Shown here: piece by piece, positions 32,916 through 41,046 of the stretch
Numbering within the stretch: the stretch's first letter is position 1
Layout: each line of letters starts with the position of its first letter
From: Mangrovimicrobium sp033283265
GTDB taxonomy: Bacteria > Pseudomonadota > Gammaproteobacteria > Pseudomonadales > Halieaceae
DNA length: 64,000 nucleotides
Assembly (NCBI GenBank): GCA_033283265.1
Contig: JAWMQN010000001.1
Coordinates: 434,001-498,000, forward strand
Direction: 5' to 3'
The notes under the pieces: model-generated
Told to the model about the DNA's origin: nothing
Database searches by the model: none
The model's input: the letters and a program-made list of their open reading frames with translations, nothing else
Program-made: the position numbers and the translations under genes

Positions 32916-34202
32916 CTATTTCAGTTCAAAGCGCTTGCGCAGGTAGATGGCGAATGCATTCATGACAATCAGGAAGCCCATGAGCACCATGATGGCCGCC
33001 GAGGTTTTTTCAGTAAACCCGCGCTCTGGGCTGTCAGCCCAGAGGAAAATCTGTACTGGCAGTACCGTCGATGGATCGGTCACCCCGCCGGGGACTTCCA
33101 TGATAAAGGCGACCATGCCGATCATCAGCAGCGGGGCCGTCTCACCGAGGGCCTGCGCCATACCAATGATGGAGCCGGTCAGGATGCCGGGCATCGCTAC
33201 CGGCAGCACATGGTGGAAAACCGCCTGCAGGTGAGAGGCGCCAACCCCCAGCGCGGCTTCGCGAATCGACGGTGAAACCGCCTGGATGGCCGCCCTGGAG
33301 GTGATGATGATCGTTGGCAGGGTCATCAAGGCCAGCACGATCCCGCCGACCAGGGGCGCAGAGCGCGGCAGTTCGAAAAAATTGATGAAGACAGCCAGGC
33401 CGAGCAAACCGAACACGATCGAAGGCACCGCCGCCAGGTTGTTGATATTGATTTCGATCAGGTCGGTCAGTCGGTTGCGCGGCGCAAACTCCTCCAGGTA
33501 CACGGCGGCACAGACGCCGATCGGAAAGGCCAGCAGGAAGGTCACCACCAGGGTGAACATGGAGCCAACCAGCGCCGCCCGGATACCGGCCAGTTCCGGC
33601 TCGCGGGAATCACCCGCGCTGAAAAACTGGGTGTTGAAGGCGCCGCGGGTGCGATCTTCCGCGCTCAGCTTATCCAGCCAGTCCATCTGCCTGTCGCTCA
33701 CCCGGCGCTCGGATTCCGGGCTCTCCCGCGATAACTGGCCCTTGAGGTAGCTGGCCGCTTCCGAGTGCGCCAGCAGCCACATATCGACGCTCTGTCCGAC
33801 CAGGGAGGGATCGGCGAGCACCCGGTCGCGCAGGTCGAATTCGGCGCCCATGCTGACCAGGCGGTAGAGTTCGCGCTTGTCCCCGCGCGAAGTCACCTCG
33901 GGGAACATGTCGCGCAGGCTGGTCTTGATGACGCCGGCATAGTCGCCCCTGGCGAGGTCTTCCGCAGCGGGATTGGCCGGCAGGTCGAGGCATTCGGCAC
34001 ACAGATCGAGGCGAATCTTCAACTGCTGCTGGCTGAACGCCGGCAGGCCCTTGCTGACGATGTCGAACAGCAGGACGAAGAGGAACACGAAGCCGAGGGA
34101 CACGGCCAGCTTGCCCGCCAACTGAAAACGCTTTTCCCGGGCGTAGCGCTTCTTCAGCGAGGCCTGGATGACTTCCGTATTTTTGTAGGTTTCCTGACTC
34201 AT
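32916..34202 (-). CDS. pstA: Phosphate ABC transporter permease PstA (long form)
   Basis: 428 residues versus about 296 in E. coli. One N-terminal helix (residues 27-50) is followed by a long periplasmic insertion of roughly 150 residues with two cysteines close together (DLCAECLD). The normal permease core comes next, with LVGSMFTLVVTFLLAFPIGVCAAVYLEEFAP and the coupling loop REAALGVGASHLQAVFHHVLP. The insertion-containing form is usual in pseudomonads and marine gammaproteobacteria (from memory). It ends 33 bases before pstB and starts 12 bases after pstC. Confidence 0.95.
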   Translation of the reverse strand: MSQETYKNTEVIQASLKKRYAREKRFQLAGKLAVSLGFVFLFVLLFDIVSKGLPAFSQQQLKIRLDLCAECLDLPANPAAEDLARGDYAGVIKTSLRDMFPEVTSRGDKRELYRLVSMGAEFDLRDRVLADPSLVGQSVDMWLLAHSEAASYLKGQLSRESPESERRVSDRQMDWLDKLSAEDRTRGAFNTQFFSAGDSREPELAGIRAALVGSMFTLVVTFLLAFPIGVCAAVYLEEFAPRNRLTDLIEININNLAAVPSIVFGLLGLAVFINFFELPRSAPLVGGIVLALMTLPTIIITSRAAIQAVSPSIREAALGVGASHLQAVFHHVLPVAMPGILTGSIIGMAQALGETAPLLMIGMVAFIMEVPGGVTDPSTVLPVQIFLWADSPERGFTEKTSAAIMVLMGFLIVMNAFAIYLRKRFELK

Positions 34203-34214
34203 CGATTCACCACA

Positions 34215-35603
34215 CTACTCATACTGTTCACGATAACGCCGGACCACGTACAGGGCGATCACGTTAAGCAGCAGGGTAACAAAGAACAACACCAGGCCGA
34301 GGGCAAAGGCCGCCAGGGTTTTCGGGCTGTCGAACTCCTGGTCCCCGACCAGCAGGGTGACGATCTGCACCGTGATCGTGGTCACTGCCTCAAGCGGGTT
34401 GGCTGTCAGCTTGGCCGAGAGACCGGCGGCCATCACCACGATCATGGTCTCGCCGATGGCCCGGGATACCGCCAGCAGGATGCCGCCGACAATGCCGGGC
34501 AGGGCCGCTGGAATAAGCACCTTGCGAATGGTTTCGTTCATCGTGGCGCCGAGGCCGAGAGAGGCTTCGCGCAGGCTGTCGGGCACGGCATTGATGATGT
34601 CGTCGGACAGCGACATGACAAAGGGAATGATCATGATCCCCATTACCGAGCCCGCGGCCAGCGCGCTTTCCGAGGCCACCGTAAAGCCGAGACTCTCGCC
34701 CACCTCGCGAATGAACGGGGCCACGGTAAGCGCCGCGAAGAAACCGTACACCACGGTGGGAACACCGGCGAGGATCTCCAGGACCGGCTTGGTGACGGCG
34801 CGAAACCGCTTGCTGGCGTACTCGGACAGGTAGATCGCGGACATCAGGCCCACCGGCACTGCAATCAGCATGGCGACGAGGGAAATCAACAGGGTACCGA
34901 CCAGCAGCGGCACGAAGCCGAAGGAGCCGGAAGCGCCGACCTGGTCGGCGCGAATGGCGATCTGCGGGCTCCACTGCAGGCCGAGCAGGAAATCGCTCAG
35001 CGGGATGATATGGAAGAAACGCACCGCCTCGAACAGCACCGAGAGGACGATGCCCAGGGTAGTCAGCACGGCGATGAAGGAACAGGAGAACAGCAGGCCC
35101 TTCCAGATCGACTCGACATGGTTGCGAGCGCGCATCAGGGGCCTGATACGCACCACGATCAACAGGGCGCCGACAACCGCGACCAGGCAAACCAGCACCA
35201 GCTTCAGCAGCGAGCCCGTCGCCTTGTACTGCTGGTAATGTTCCGCCGCCACCAGTTGCTCCGGCGAGAGCATGGCCGCATCCATGCTGCCGCCGGCATA
35301 GGCCAGCACCTGGTTGTAGTAGAGCCCGAAGTGGTCGTGGCTCAGTGCCTGTATCTCGGCGGGAAGCTCGGCCACTACCAGGCCGCGGATCACCTGCCCC
35401 TCCAGCGCCAGCCACAGCACCAACAGCAGCAGCGCCGGCAGCGCTGCCCACATGGCGGCCAGGTAGCCGTAGTGCTGGGGCAGTGAATGCAGGGTGTGCT
35501 TGCCGCCGGCGGCCTGGGCCAGGCTCCGGGACCGATGGCGGCCCAGGGTATAGCTCGCGATACACAGAGCGAGCAAGACCAGCAATACGGTGGTTGTCTG
35601 CAT
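34215..35603 (-). CDS. pstC: Phosphate ABC transporter permease PstC (long form)
   Basis: 462 residues versus about 319 in E. coli, extended by an N-terminal pair of helices and a periplasmic insertion. The permease core contains GLMSAIYLSEYASKRFRAVTKPVLEILAGVPTVVYGFFA and the coupling loop DSLREASLGLGATMNETIRKVLIPAALPGI. It pairs with PstA to form the inner-membrane channel. It is separated from pstS by an 80-base gap containing a strong hairpin. Confidence 0.95.
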   Translation of the reverse strand: MQTTTVLLVLLALCIASYTLGRHRSRSLAQAAGGKHTLHSLPQHYGYLAAMWAALPALLLLVLWLALEGQVIRGLVVAELPAEIQALSHDHFGLYYNQVLAYAGGSMDAAMLSPEQLVAAEHYQQYKATGSLLKLVLVCLVAVVGALLIVVRIRPLMRARNHVESIWKGLLFSCSFIAVLTTLGIVLSVLFEAVRFFHIIPLSDFLLGLQWSPQIAIRADQVGASGSFGFVPLLVGTLLISLVAMLIAVPVGLMSAIYLSEYASKRFRAVTKPVLEILAGVPTVVYGFFAALTVAPFIREVGESLGFTVASESALAAGSVMGIMIIPFVMSLSDDIINAVPDSLREASLGLGATMNETIRKVLIPAALPGIVGGILLAVSRAIGETMIVVMAAGLSAKLTANPLEAVTTITVQIVTLLVGDQEFDSPKTLAAFALGLVLFFVTLLLNVIALYVVRRYREQYE

Positions 35604-35620
35604 AGCGGACTCTTAATCGG

Positions 35621-35646
35621 CAACGTGCCGACAAAGCGGCACGTTG
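35621..35646 (-). other. Intercistronic stem-loop between pstS and pstC
   Basis: A perfect 10-bp stem (35621-35630 with 35637-35646, 6-nt loop) without a U-tract. Such hairpins stabilise the 3' end of the highly expressed binding-protein message and lower expression of the permease genes. That role is inferred from analogous operons. Confidence 0.65.
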
Positions 35647-35683
35647 TTTACAGCGTAGTTTACGGCTCGGAAAAAATCCGCGC

Positions 35684-36826
35684 TTACATCACCAGGGGCT
35701 TGAGTGCAGCCACATCGCTCTGCACCTGCTCCAGTTCATCCTCGGCGAGGGGAATCAGGCCACGCTCCGAGAGATAGCCATCTTCGCCCATGGAGCGATC
35801 GGAGACAAATTCCCCGGCGAACTCCTGGATACCGGGGATGCTGCCGACATGGGCGGCCTTGATGTAGAAGTACAGTGGGCGAGACACCGGGTAGTCGCCA
35901 TCGGCGATCGTGTCGAAGTTGGGCTCGACGCCCTCGACGATGGAACCGTGTACCTTGTCGGCGTTTTCCTCGAGGAAGCTGTAGCCGAAGATACCCAGGG
36001 CGCTGGGGTTGGCTTCGAGTTTCTGCACGATCAGGTTGTCGTTCTCGCCGGCCTCGATATAGGCGCCGTCTTCACGCACGGAGTAGGCAATAGTGTTGAA
36101 GATGTCACCACCCGAGGGCGCCTTGCCCTTGTTCTGTTGCAGCGCATCGTAGAGGCTCGCGGGGACACCGAGCTCGGCCATGGCCGCCTTGATCCCGGCG
36201 CTATCCGCCGCATCCAGCTTGCTCAGGGCCTTCAGCGACGGGATCGCCTCGGCGCCGCCACCGAGCGCCAGCTCGGCAAAGGCATCGCGGGTACCGGAGG
36301 TCGGCGGCGGTCCGAGCACCTCGATCTTCACTGCGGGCAGGGCCGGGTTGACGTCCTTCCAGGTCTTGTTGGGGTTGGCGACCAGCTTGCCGTCGGCACC
36401 GGGCACATCCTTGGCCAGCGCCATGTAGACGTCCTTCAGTGACAACGCGTACTGCGGCGCCTGGCGCGAGTTGGCGATGGCGATACCGTCGAAACCGATG
36501 AGGACTTCAACAACTTCCTTGACCCCGTTCTTCTGGCAGTCGTCGTACTCGCTTTTCTTGATGCGACGGGAAGCGTTGGTGATATCCGGGGTGTTGGTGC
36601 CCACGCCCTTGCAGAACAGCTTGAGACCGCCGCCGGAACCGGTGGACTCGATTTTCGGGGTCTTGAAGTCAGTGGAGCGGCCGAAGCGTTCGGCGACAAC
36701 CGTGGCGAATGGATAAACCGTCGACGATCCGACGATGCTGATGGTGTCCCTGCTCTGGGCATGGCTCGTGAGTGGAATCAGCGCGCTGGCAGTCAGTGCC
36801 AGCAGGGTCTTCAGCGGTCGTTTCAC
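35684..36826 (-). CDS. pstS: Periplasmic phosphate-binding protein
   Basis: 380 residues from the GTG at 36826. That start gives a clean signal peptide (MKRPLKTLLALTASALIPLTSHAQS) and has AAGGGAG at about 10 bases; upstream in-frame ATGs at 36847 and 36874 lack ribosome sites. The mature part starts DTISIVGSSTVYPFATVVAERF and contains ESTGSGGGLKLFCKGVG and TSGTRDAFAEL, the phosphate-binding loops of the PstS/SphX type. A Pho box precedes it. It delivers phosphate to PstCA. Confidence 0.94.
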   Translation of the reverse strand: MKRPLKTLLALTASALIPLTSHAQSRDTISIVGSSTVYPFATVVAERFGRSTDFKTPKIESTGSGGGLKLFCKGVGTNTPDITNASRRIKKSEYDDCQKNGVKEVVEVLIGFDGIAIANSRQAPQYALSLKDVYMALAKDVPGADGKLVANPNKTWKDVNPALPAVKIEVLGPPPTSGTRDAFAELALGGGAEAIPSLKALSKLDAADSAGIKAAMAELGVPASLYDALQQNKGKAPSGGDIFNTIAYSVREDGAYIEAGENDNLIVQKLEANPSALGIFGYSFLEENADKVHGSIVEGVEPNFDTIADGDYPVSRPLYFYIKAAHVGSIPGIQEFAGEFVSDRSMGEDGYLSERGLIPLAEDELEQVQSDVAALKPLVM

Positions 36827-36900
36827 GTGGAGTCGGCTCCCTTTCATTGGTTGCTTGCGGCTGTTACGCCGCATGTCGCGGGCAAGTCTATCGGTCGATT

Positions 36901-36918
36901 GTTACATTAATATGACAG
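36901..36918 (-). promoter_or_regulatory. Pho box of the pst operon
   Basis: Minus-strand CTGTCATATTAATGTAAC matches the tandem 7-bp PhoB recognition repeat (CTGTCAT-N4-CTGTCAC form), perfect in the first half. A GATAGA -10-like hexamer lies 8 bases downstream (36892-36887). pst should therefore be PhoB-activated under phosphate limitation. Confidence 0.75.
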
Positions 36919-36943
36919 CGTCAAGGCGTTGATTTAATAGTAT

Positions 36944-37666
36944 TTATTCCTGATTTACCTTGTCGAGGAAATCCTCGAGTGACTTCTGGTGGCGAACATC
37001 ACGCCCGCGCACGAGGTAGATCACGTGCTCGGCGATGTTGGCCGCGTGGTCACCAATCCGCTCCAGGCTGCGCAGTGCCCACAGTTCGTTGAGAATCGAA
37101 CCGATGTCCCGCGGGTCCTCCATCATGAAGGTCACCAGCGAACGCATGGCGCTGCCGTATTCCTTGTCCACGTCGTTATCTTCCTTGACCACGTCGATGG
37201 CCTGCTCGAGGTCGAGCCGGGCAAAGGCATCGAGTGCACGACGCAACATGGCCGCCACGTGGGCACCGATATTGCGGACCTCCACGTAATTGGTCGGTGA
37301 GGCGCTCTCCTCTGCCAGGCGGACAGCCTGCCGCGCCACCTTGGCGGCCTCGTCGCCGATGCGCTCGATGTCGGTATTGATCTTGATCGCGGTGATTACC
37401 AGGCGCAGGTCGCTGGCGGCCGGTTGGCGCCGGGCGAGCACGGTAGCGCACTCGTCGTCGATGCGCAGCTCCAGTTGGTTGACCTCGTGGTCCCGCTGGA
37501 TGACCTCCTCGGCCTTGCCGGAATCCCGCGCGACGAGGGCCTCTACCGCAGCGTTCAGCTGCCGTTCCACCTGTCCACCCATTTCCAGCAGGTGGTTCTT
37601 GATCTCCTCCAGTTCCGCGTTGAACCGCTCAGAGATGTGCTGCTTGTGGTCATCTTGCTTTAACAT
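36944..37666 (-). CDS. phoU: Phosphate-signalling protein PhoU
   Basis: 240 residues, two PhoU helical repeats with the metal-binding (E/D)xxxD signatures (IERIGDEAAKVAR and LERIGDHAANIAEHV). PhoU relays PstSCAB status to PhoR and keeps it silent when phosphate is plentiful. The ATG at 37666 has GGAGG upstream. It overlaps the end of phoR by 17 bases and lies upstream of the Pho box for pstS, giving the order phoB-phoR-phoU-pstSCAB. Confidence 0.96.
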   Translation of the reverse strand: MLKQDDHKQHISERFNAELEEIKNHLLEMGGQVERQLNAAVEALVARDSGKAEEVIQRDHEVNQLELRIDDECATVLARRQPAASDLRLVITAIKINTDIERIGDEAAKVARQAVRLAEESASPTNYVEVRNIGAHVAAMLRRALDAFARLDLEQAIDVVKEDNDVDKEYGSAMRSLVTFMMEDPRDIGSILNELWALRSLERIGDHAANIAEHVIYLVRGRDVRHQKSLEDFLDKVNQE

Positions 37667-38948
37667 CTGCTTGCCTCCTGTCGTAGCCCGCCGGGAATAC
37701 CAGGGTAAATGTACTACCCACACCCAGGCGGCTCTTGATTTCCAACCGCCCCCCATGGGCGGCGGCCACGTGTTTGACAATGGCGAGCCCGAGCCCGGTG
37801 CCACCAGTCGCCGATGCGCGGCTGTCGTCCACGCGGTAGAACCGCTCCGTCAGCCGGGGAATGTGCATCGGGTCGATGCCCGGCCCTTCGTCGCGAACCT
37901 CCAGGCGATAGGACTGGCCCTCGTGCGCCCAACTGGCGACGACCGGCCTTCCCTGCCTGGCGTATTTATAGGCGTTTATTACCAGGTTGGATACCGCGCT
38001 GTAGAGCTCCCGGTAATCGCCGCGGATGCGCTCGCCACATTGTATGTCCAGCTGCAGCGGGTTGTCCGGGTGCAGGTTTTCAATCTCGTCCTGCAGTTCG
38101 TAGAGCAATCCGGCCACGTCGATCAGTTCGTTTTTCTCATCGCGCTCGGTGGTCTCGATACGGGTCAGCCACAGCAGGTCCTTGAGCAGGCTCTCCATGC
38201 GATCAGCCTGCCCCGCCATCTGCTCTAGCGCCTTGATATAGGGCGGTGGCAGTTTTGCCGGGTCCGCGAGCAGGGTGCCAAGGTAACCGGTTATCACCGT
38301 GAGCGGCGTACGCAATTCATGGGAGACGTTGCCAACGAAGTCCCGGCGCATCCGCTCCGTCTGCACCCGGTCGGTGACATCGCGCACGAACAGCAGGGTG
38401 TCGCCCTCGGCGAAGCGGGTCGCCACCAGCATCAGGTGACGTTGCTTTTCCACGCCGGCCTGGAAGGTCAGCGGTTCCTGGTAATGACCCTTGTTGACGT
38501 AGGCACTGAACTCCGGCGCCCGGACCAGGTTGGTCACCACCTGGCCCACGTCCTCGGGGTAGCGCAGCCCGAGCAGCTTGCCCGCCGCCTCGTTACACCA
38601 GCGGATAGCACCACCGTCCTCCAGCATGACCACGCCGTCGCGCATGGCGGCGAAGGAGTCGAGCAGGTAGTCCACGGTTGACTGCAACTGGCGAATCGAC
38701 GCGGTGGACTTGCGCTCCTGGCGATAAATATGGCCGACGATTTCCGCCCAGATACCCTGCACGTCCGGCGGCGCCTGGCTGGAGTCGGCCAGCCAGCGCT
38801 CCACCTGCCAGGCCTGGAAGGTGGAGTACAGGAGTATGAGGAGAGCGGCCAGCAATATACCGACCAGGGTCACGTCGAAATACCAGCCGATCAGAGCTCC
38901 CAGGACCAGGGGGGTAAGTATCTGGCCAAGCGAGGTGAACCACTTCAT
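37650..38948 (-). CDS. phoR: Phosphate-regulon sensor histidine kinase
   Basis: 432 residues. Two closely spaced N-terminal membrane helices (about 9-25 and 27-45) are followed by a charged linker and a PAS domain (residues 95-195, DGVVMLEDGGAIRWCNEAAGKLLG). The HisKA domain has the phospho-acceptor His210 in NVSHELRTPL, and the HATPase domain has NLVINAYKYA, DEGPGID and GTGLGLAIVKHVAAAHGG. It lacks a sizeable periplasmic sensor, as PhoR proteins do. It follows phoB by 21 bases. Confidence 0.96.
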   Translation of the reverse strand: MKWFTSLGQILTPLVLGALIGWYFDVTLVGILLAALLILLYSTFQAWQVERWLADSSQAPPDVQGIWAEIVGHIYRQERKSTASIRQLQSTVDYLLDSFAAMRDGVVMLEDGGAIRWCNEAAGKLLGLRYPEDVGQVVTNLVRAPEFSAYVNKGHYQEPLTFQAGVEKQRHLMLVATRFAEGDTLLFVRDVTDRVQTERMRRDFVGNVSHELRTPLTVITGYLGTLLADPAKLPPPYIKALEQMAGQADRMESLLKDLLWLTRIETTERDEKNELIDVAGLLYELQDEIENLHPDNPLQLDIQCGERIRGDYRELYSAVSNLVINAYKYARQGRPVVASWAHEGQSYRLEVRDEGPGIDPMHIPRLTERFYRVDDSRASATGGTGLGLAIVKHVAAAHGGRLEIKSRLGVGSTFTLVFPAGYDRRQADVKAR

Positions 38949-38969
38949 TGGGGCGACCCTGGGACGCGA

Positions 38970-39671
38970 TCAGAGCCCCCTGGAGGAAAAGCGATAGCCG
39001 GTACCGCGCACGGTCTGGATGAGGCCGCTGTAGTCGGCCGCGTCTGTCTGCAGGGCTTTGCGCAGGCGGCGTATGTGCACATCAACCGTGCGCTCCTCGA
39101 CGTAGACATTCGCTCCCCAGACGTGATCCAGCAACTGGCCACGAGTATAGGCGCGTTCCGGATGGGACATAAAGAACTGCAGCAAATTGAATTCCGTGGG
39201 CCCCATGTCGACAGGGTTTTCGCCAACGAATATGCGCCGGCTTTCACCGTCCAGCACCAGGCCGTTGACTTCCAGCTTGCCCTGTTCCTGCCCCGGTGCC
39301 GCCCGGCGCAGCAGGGCGCGGATCCGGGCGATGAGTTCCCGCGGGGCAAAGGGCTTGGTGATGTAATCGTCGGCGCCGACGTCGAGGCCCTGGATGACGT
39401 TGTCCTCGGTGGTCTTCGCAGTGAGCATGATCACCGGGACTTCCTTGGTGCTGTCTTCGCGCTTCAGCCGGCGCAGCAGCTCGATACCACTGCCACCGGG
39501 CAGCATCCAGTCGAGCAGGATGATGTCCGGGCGGTCGTCGACGATGCGGGTGTAGGCATCCTGGATGTTGTCCGCCTCCAGGACGTTGTAATCGGCGATT
39601 TCCAGCGCCATCCGCAACATGTCGCGAATCGCGAATTCGTCATCGACTATCAGTACGCTACGTTCTGGCAT
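38970..39671 (-). CDS. phoB: Phosphate-regulon response regulator
   Basis: 233 residues. The receiver domain has phospho-acceptor Asp54 (ILLDWMLPG), the acidic pocket VDDE at 9-12 and Lys in LTAKT. The OmpR-type winged helix follows (residues 130-230, PTEFNLLQFFMSHPERAYTRGQLLDHVWG, then ERTVDVHIRRLRKAL). It binds Pho boxes as a tandem dimer. A Pho-box-like sequence precedes it, so it is probably autoregulated. Confidence 0.97.
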   Translation of the reverse strand: MPERSVLIVDDEFAIRDMLRMALEIADYNVLEADNIQDAYTRIVDDRPDIILLDWMLPGGSGIELLRRLKREDSTKEVPVIMLTAKTTEDNVIQGLDVGADDYITKPFAPRELIARIRALLRRAAPGQEQGKLEVNGLVLDGESRRIFVGENPVDMGPTEFNLLQFFMSHPERAYTRGQLLDHVWGANVYVEERTVDVHIRRLRKALQTDAADYSGLIQTVRGTGYRFSSRGL

Positions 39672-39705
39672 GCCTGTTCCAGTTCCTCATCAGTTGGCGT
39701 AGCGG

Positions 39706-39741
39706 GTATTAGATGATGAAATTATGACATGAACATTACAA
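39706..39741 (-). promoter_or_regulatory. Pho box and -10 element of phoB
   Basis: Minus-strand TTGTAATGTTCATGTCAT (39741-39724) fits the two-repeat Pho box, with an exact TGTCAT in the second half. A TAATAC -10 (39711-39706) lies 12 bases downstream. Support is weaker than for the pstS box because the first repeat deviates. Confidence 0.55.
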
Positions 39742-39817
39742 TCACGCCCGAAGTGCAATTTCTGGCAAAACTCTGCCAGGTGCCTTTCGCCAGAGTAGGC
39801 GTGGCGCAGGTCCGTCG

Positions 39818-39935
39818 CACAGCAGCAGCGAATCACCCGGCCGAAACACGTCAAAAAGCGTACATCCCTGTACAGCCTCGAGCGGCGACGTCCTGTCGCC
39901 TAACGGTTTCGTCCGGGTGATTCACTGCTGCTGTG
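39818..39935. repeat. Inverted-repeat element A: 30-bp arms around a double-hairpin core
   Basis: Arms 39818-39847 and 39906-39935 are inverted repeats of 30 bp with two mismatches. The 58-base core between them holds two smaller hairpins: GTACATCCCTGTAC near 39861-39874, and GGCGAC/GTCGCC around a GTCCT loop near 39882-39898. The core (CAAAAAGCG then the CATCCCTG hairpin, then CAGC) is alignable with elements B and C near 60.3-60.6 kb, but the arms are not. It lies between korB and phoB. Together with the phoB promoter it fills the 322-base gap at 39672-39993; nothing else is seen there. Confidence 0.8.
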
Positions 39936-39993
39936 CTGCCGCAGTAGTAGAAGCAAGGCCCGGGGGCTCTGCCAGCTACGCAGGGTAGATCGA

Positions 39994-41046
39994 TCAGCGC
40001 AGGCTGGCGTTGATATTCTTCAACACCTGGTTGCCCGGGCAGAGGTCCTCTTCCGCCATCTGGTTGAGCGGCCGGCGCGAGGTTTCCAGCGCCTCGTGGA
40101 GGTCGCGGGAATCCTTGTCGATGTAGATCAGGCCGGTCAGCACCTGGCCTTCGCTGCGATGCTTTTCCATGGTCATCAGCGCCGAACTGCGGCTGAAGGG
40201 ATCGAGATCCTCGGAAAGCTTGTAGAGGTGGATCGAGGAGCCGTCGTGCAGGGTCACCTCGTGGCTGTAGCCGGGCAGGTAATCGGTGGTGATCTCCTTG
40301 TGCATGGGCACGAAGTCCACCGTGCCGGTTGCCTCGGAGTGCTCGCGGACGAACTCGTAGCTCTTGGTCGAGCCGGGGTTGTTGTTGAAGGTCACGCAGG
40401 GCGAGACCACGTCGATCAGGGCGAAGCCGCGGTGCGAGATCGCCGCCTTGATCAGCGGAACCAGTTGCTCCTTGTCGCCGGAGAAGCTGCGCGCGACGAA
40501 GGTCGCGCCGAACTGCAGCGCCGCGGCGCACAGGTCGAGGGAGCCGAAGGGGTTGGGATCACCCTTCTTGCTCACCGAGCCCTCATCCGCAGTGGCGGAG
40601 TCCTGCCCCTTGGTCAGGCCGTAGCAACCGTTGTTCATGACGATATAGACCATGTTCAGGTTGCGCCGGGCAACATGGGCAAACTGGCCCATGCCGATGG
40701 AGGCGGTATCGCCGTCACCGGAGACGCCGAGGTAGAGCAGTTCGCGGTTGGCCATGGCGGCGCCAGTCACTACCGAGGGCATGCGCCCGTGCACGGAGTT
40801 GAAGCCGTGGGACTTGCCGAGAAAGTAGGTCGGGGTCTTGGAAGAACAGCCGATGCCCGAGAGCTTGGCGATCTTGTGCGGCTCGATGGACAACTCGTGG
40901 CAGGCGCGGACGATGGCACCGGAAATCGAGTCGTGGCCGCAGCCGGCGCAAAGGGTCGAGAGAGCGCCCTCGTAGTCCGCCCTGGTATAGCCAAGTGCGT
41001 TCTGCGGGAGCTGGGGGTGGCGAAACTTGGGAACCTGATAACTCAT
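39994..41046 (-). CDS. korB: 2-oxoacid:ferredoxin oxidoreductase, beta subunit
   Basis: 350 residues. It binds thiamine diphosphate (GVSGDGDTASIGMGQFAHVARRNLN and NNGCYGLTKGQ). The CAGCGH motif near residue 31 and the IGCSS segment are those of 2-oxoglutarate/2-oxoacid:ferredoxin oxidoreductase beta subunits. With the alpha subunit it converts a 2-oxoacid plus CoA to acyl-CoA and CO2, reducing ferredoxin. The ATG overlaps the alpha-subunit stop (ATGA). The gene symbol assumes 2-oxoglutarate as substrate, which sequence alone does not prove. Confidence 0.9.
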   Translation of the reverse strand: MSYQVPKFRHPQLPQNALGYTRADYEGALSTLCAGCGHDSISGAIVRACHELSIEPHKIAKLSGIGCSSKTPTYFLGKSHGFNSVHGRMPSVVTGAAMANRELLYLGVSGDGDTASIGMGQFAHVARRNLNMVYIVMNNGCYGLTKGQDSATADEGSVSKKGDPNPFGSLDLCAAALQFGATFVARSFSGDKEQLVPLIKAAISHRGFALIDVVSPCVTFNNNPGSTKSYEFVREHSEATGTVDFVPMHKEITTDYLPGYSHEVTLHDGSSIHLYKLSEDLDPFSRSSALMTMEKHRSEGQVLTGLIYIDKDSRDLHEALETSRRPLNQMAEEDLCPGNQVLKNINASLR

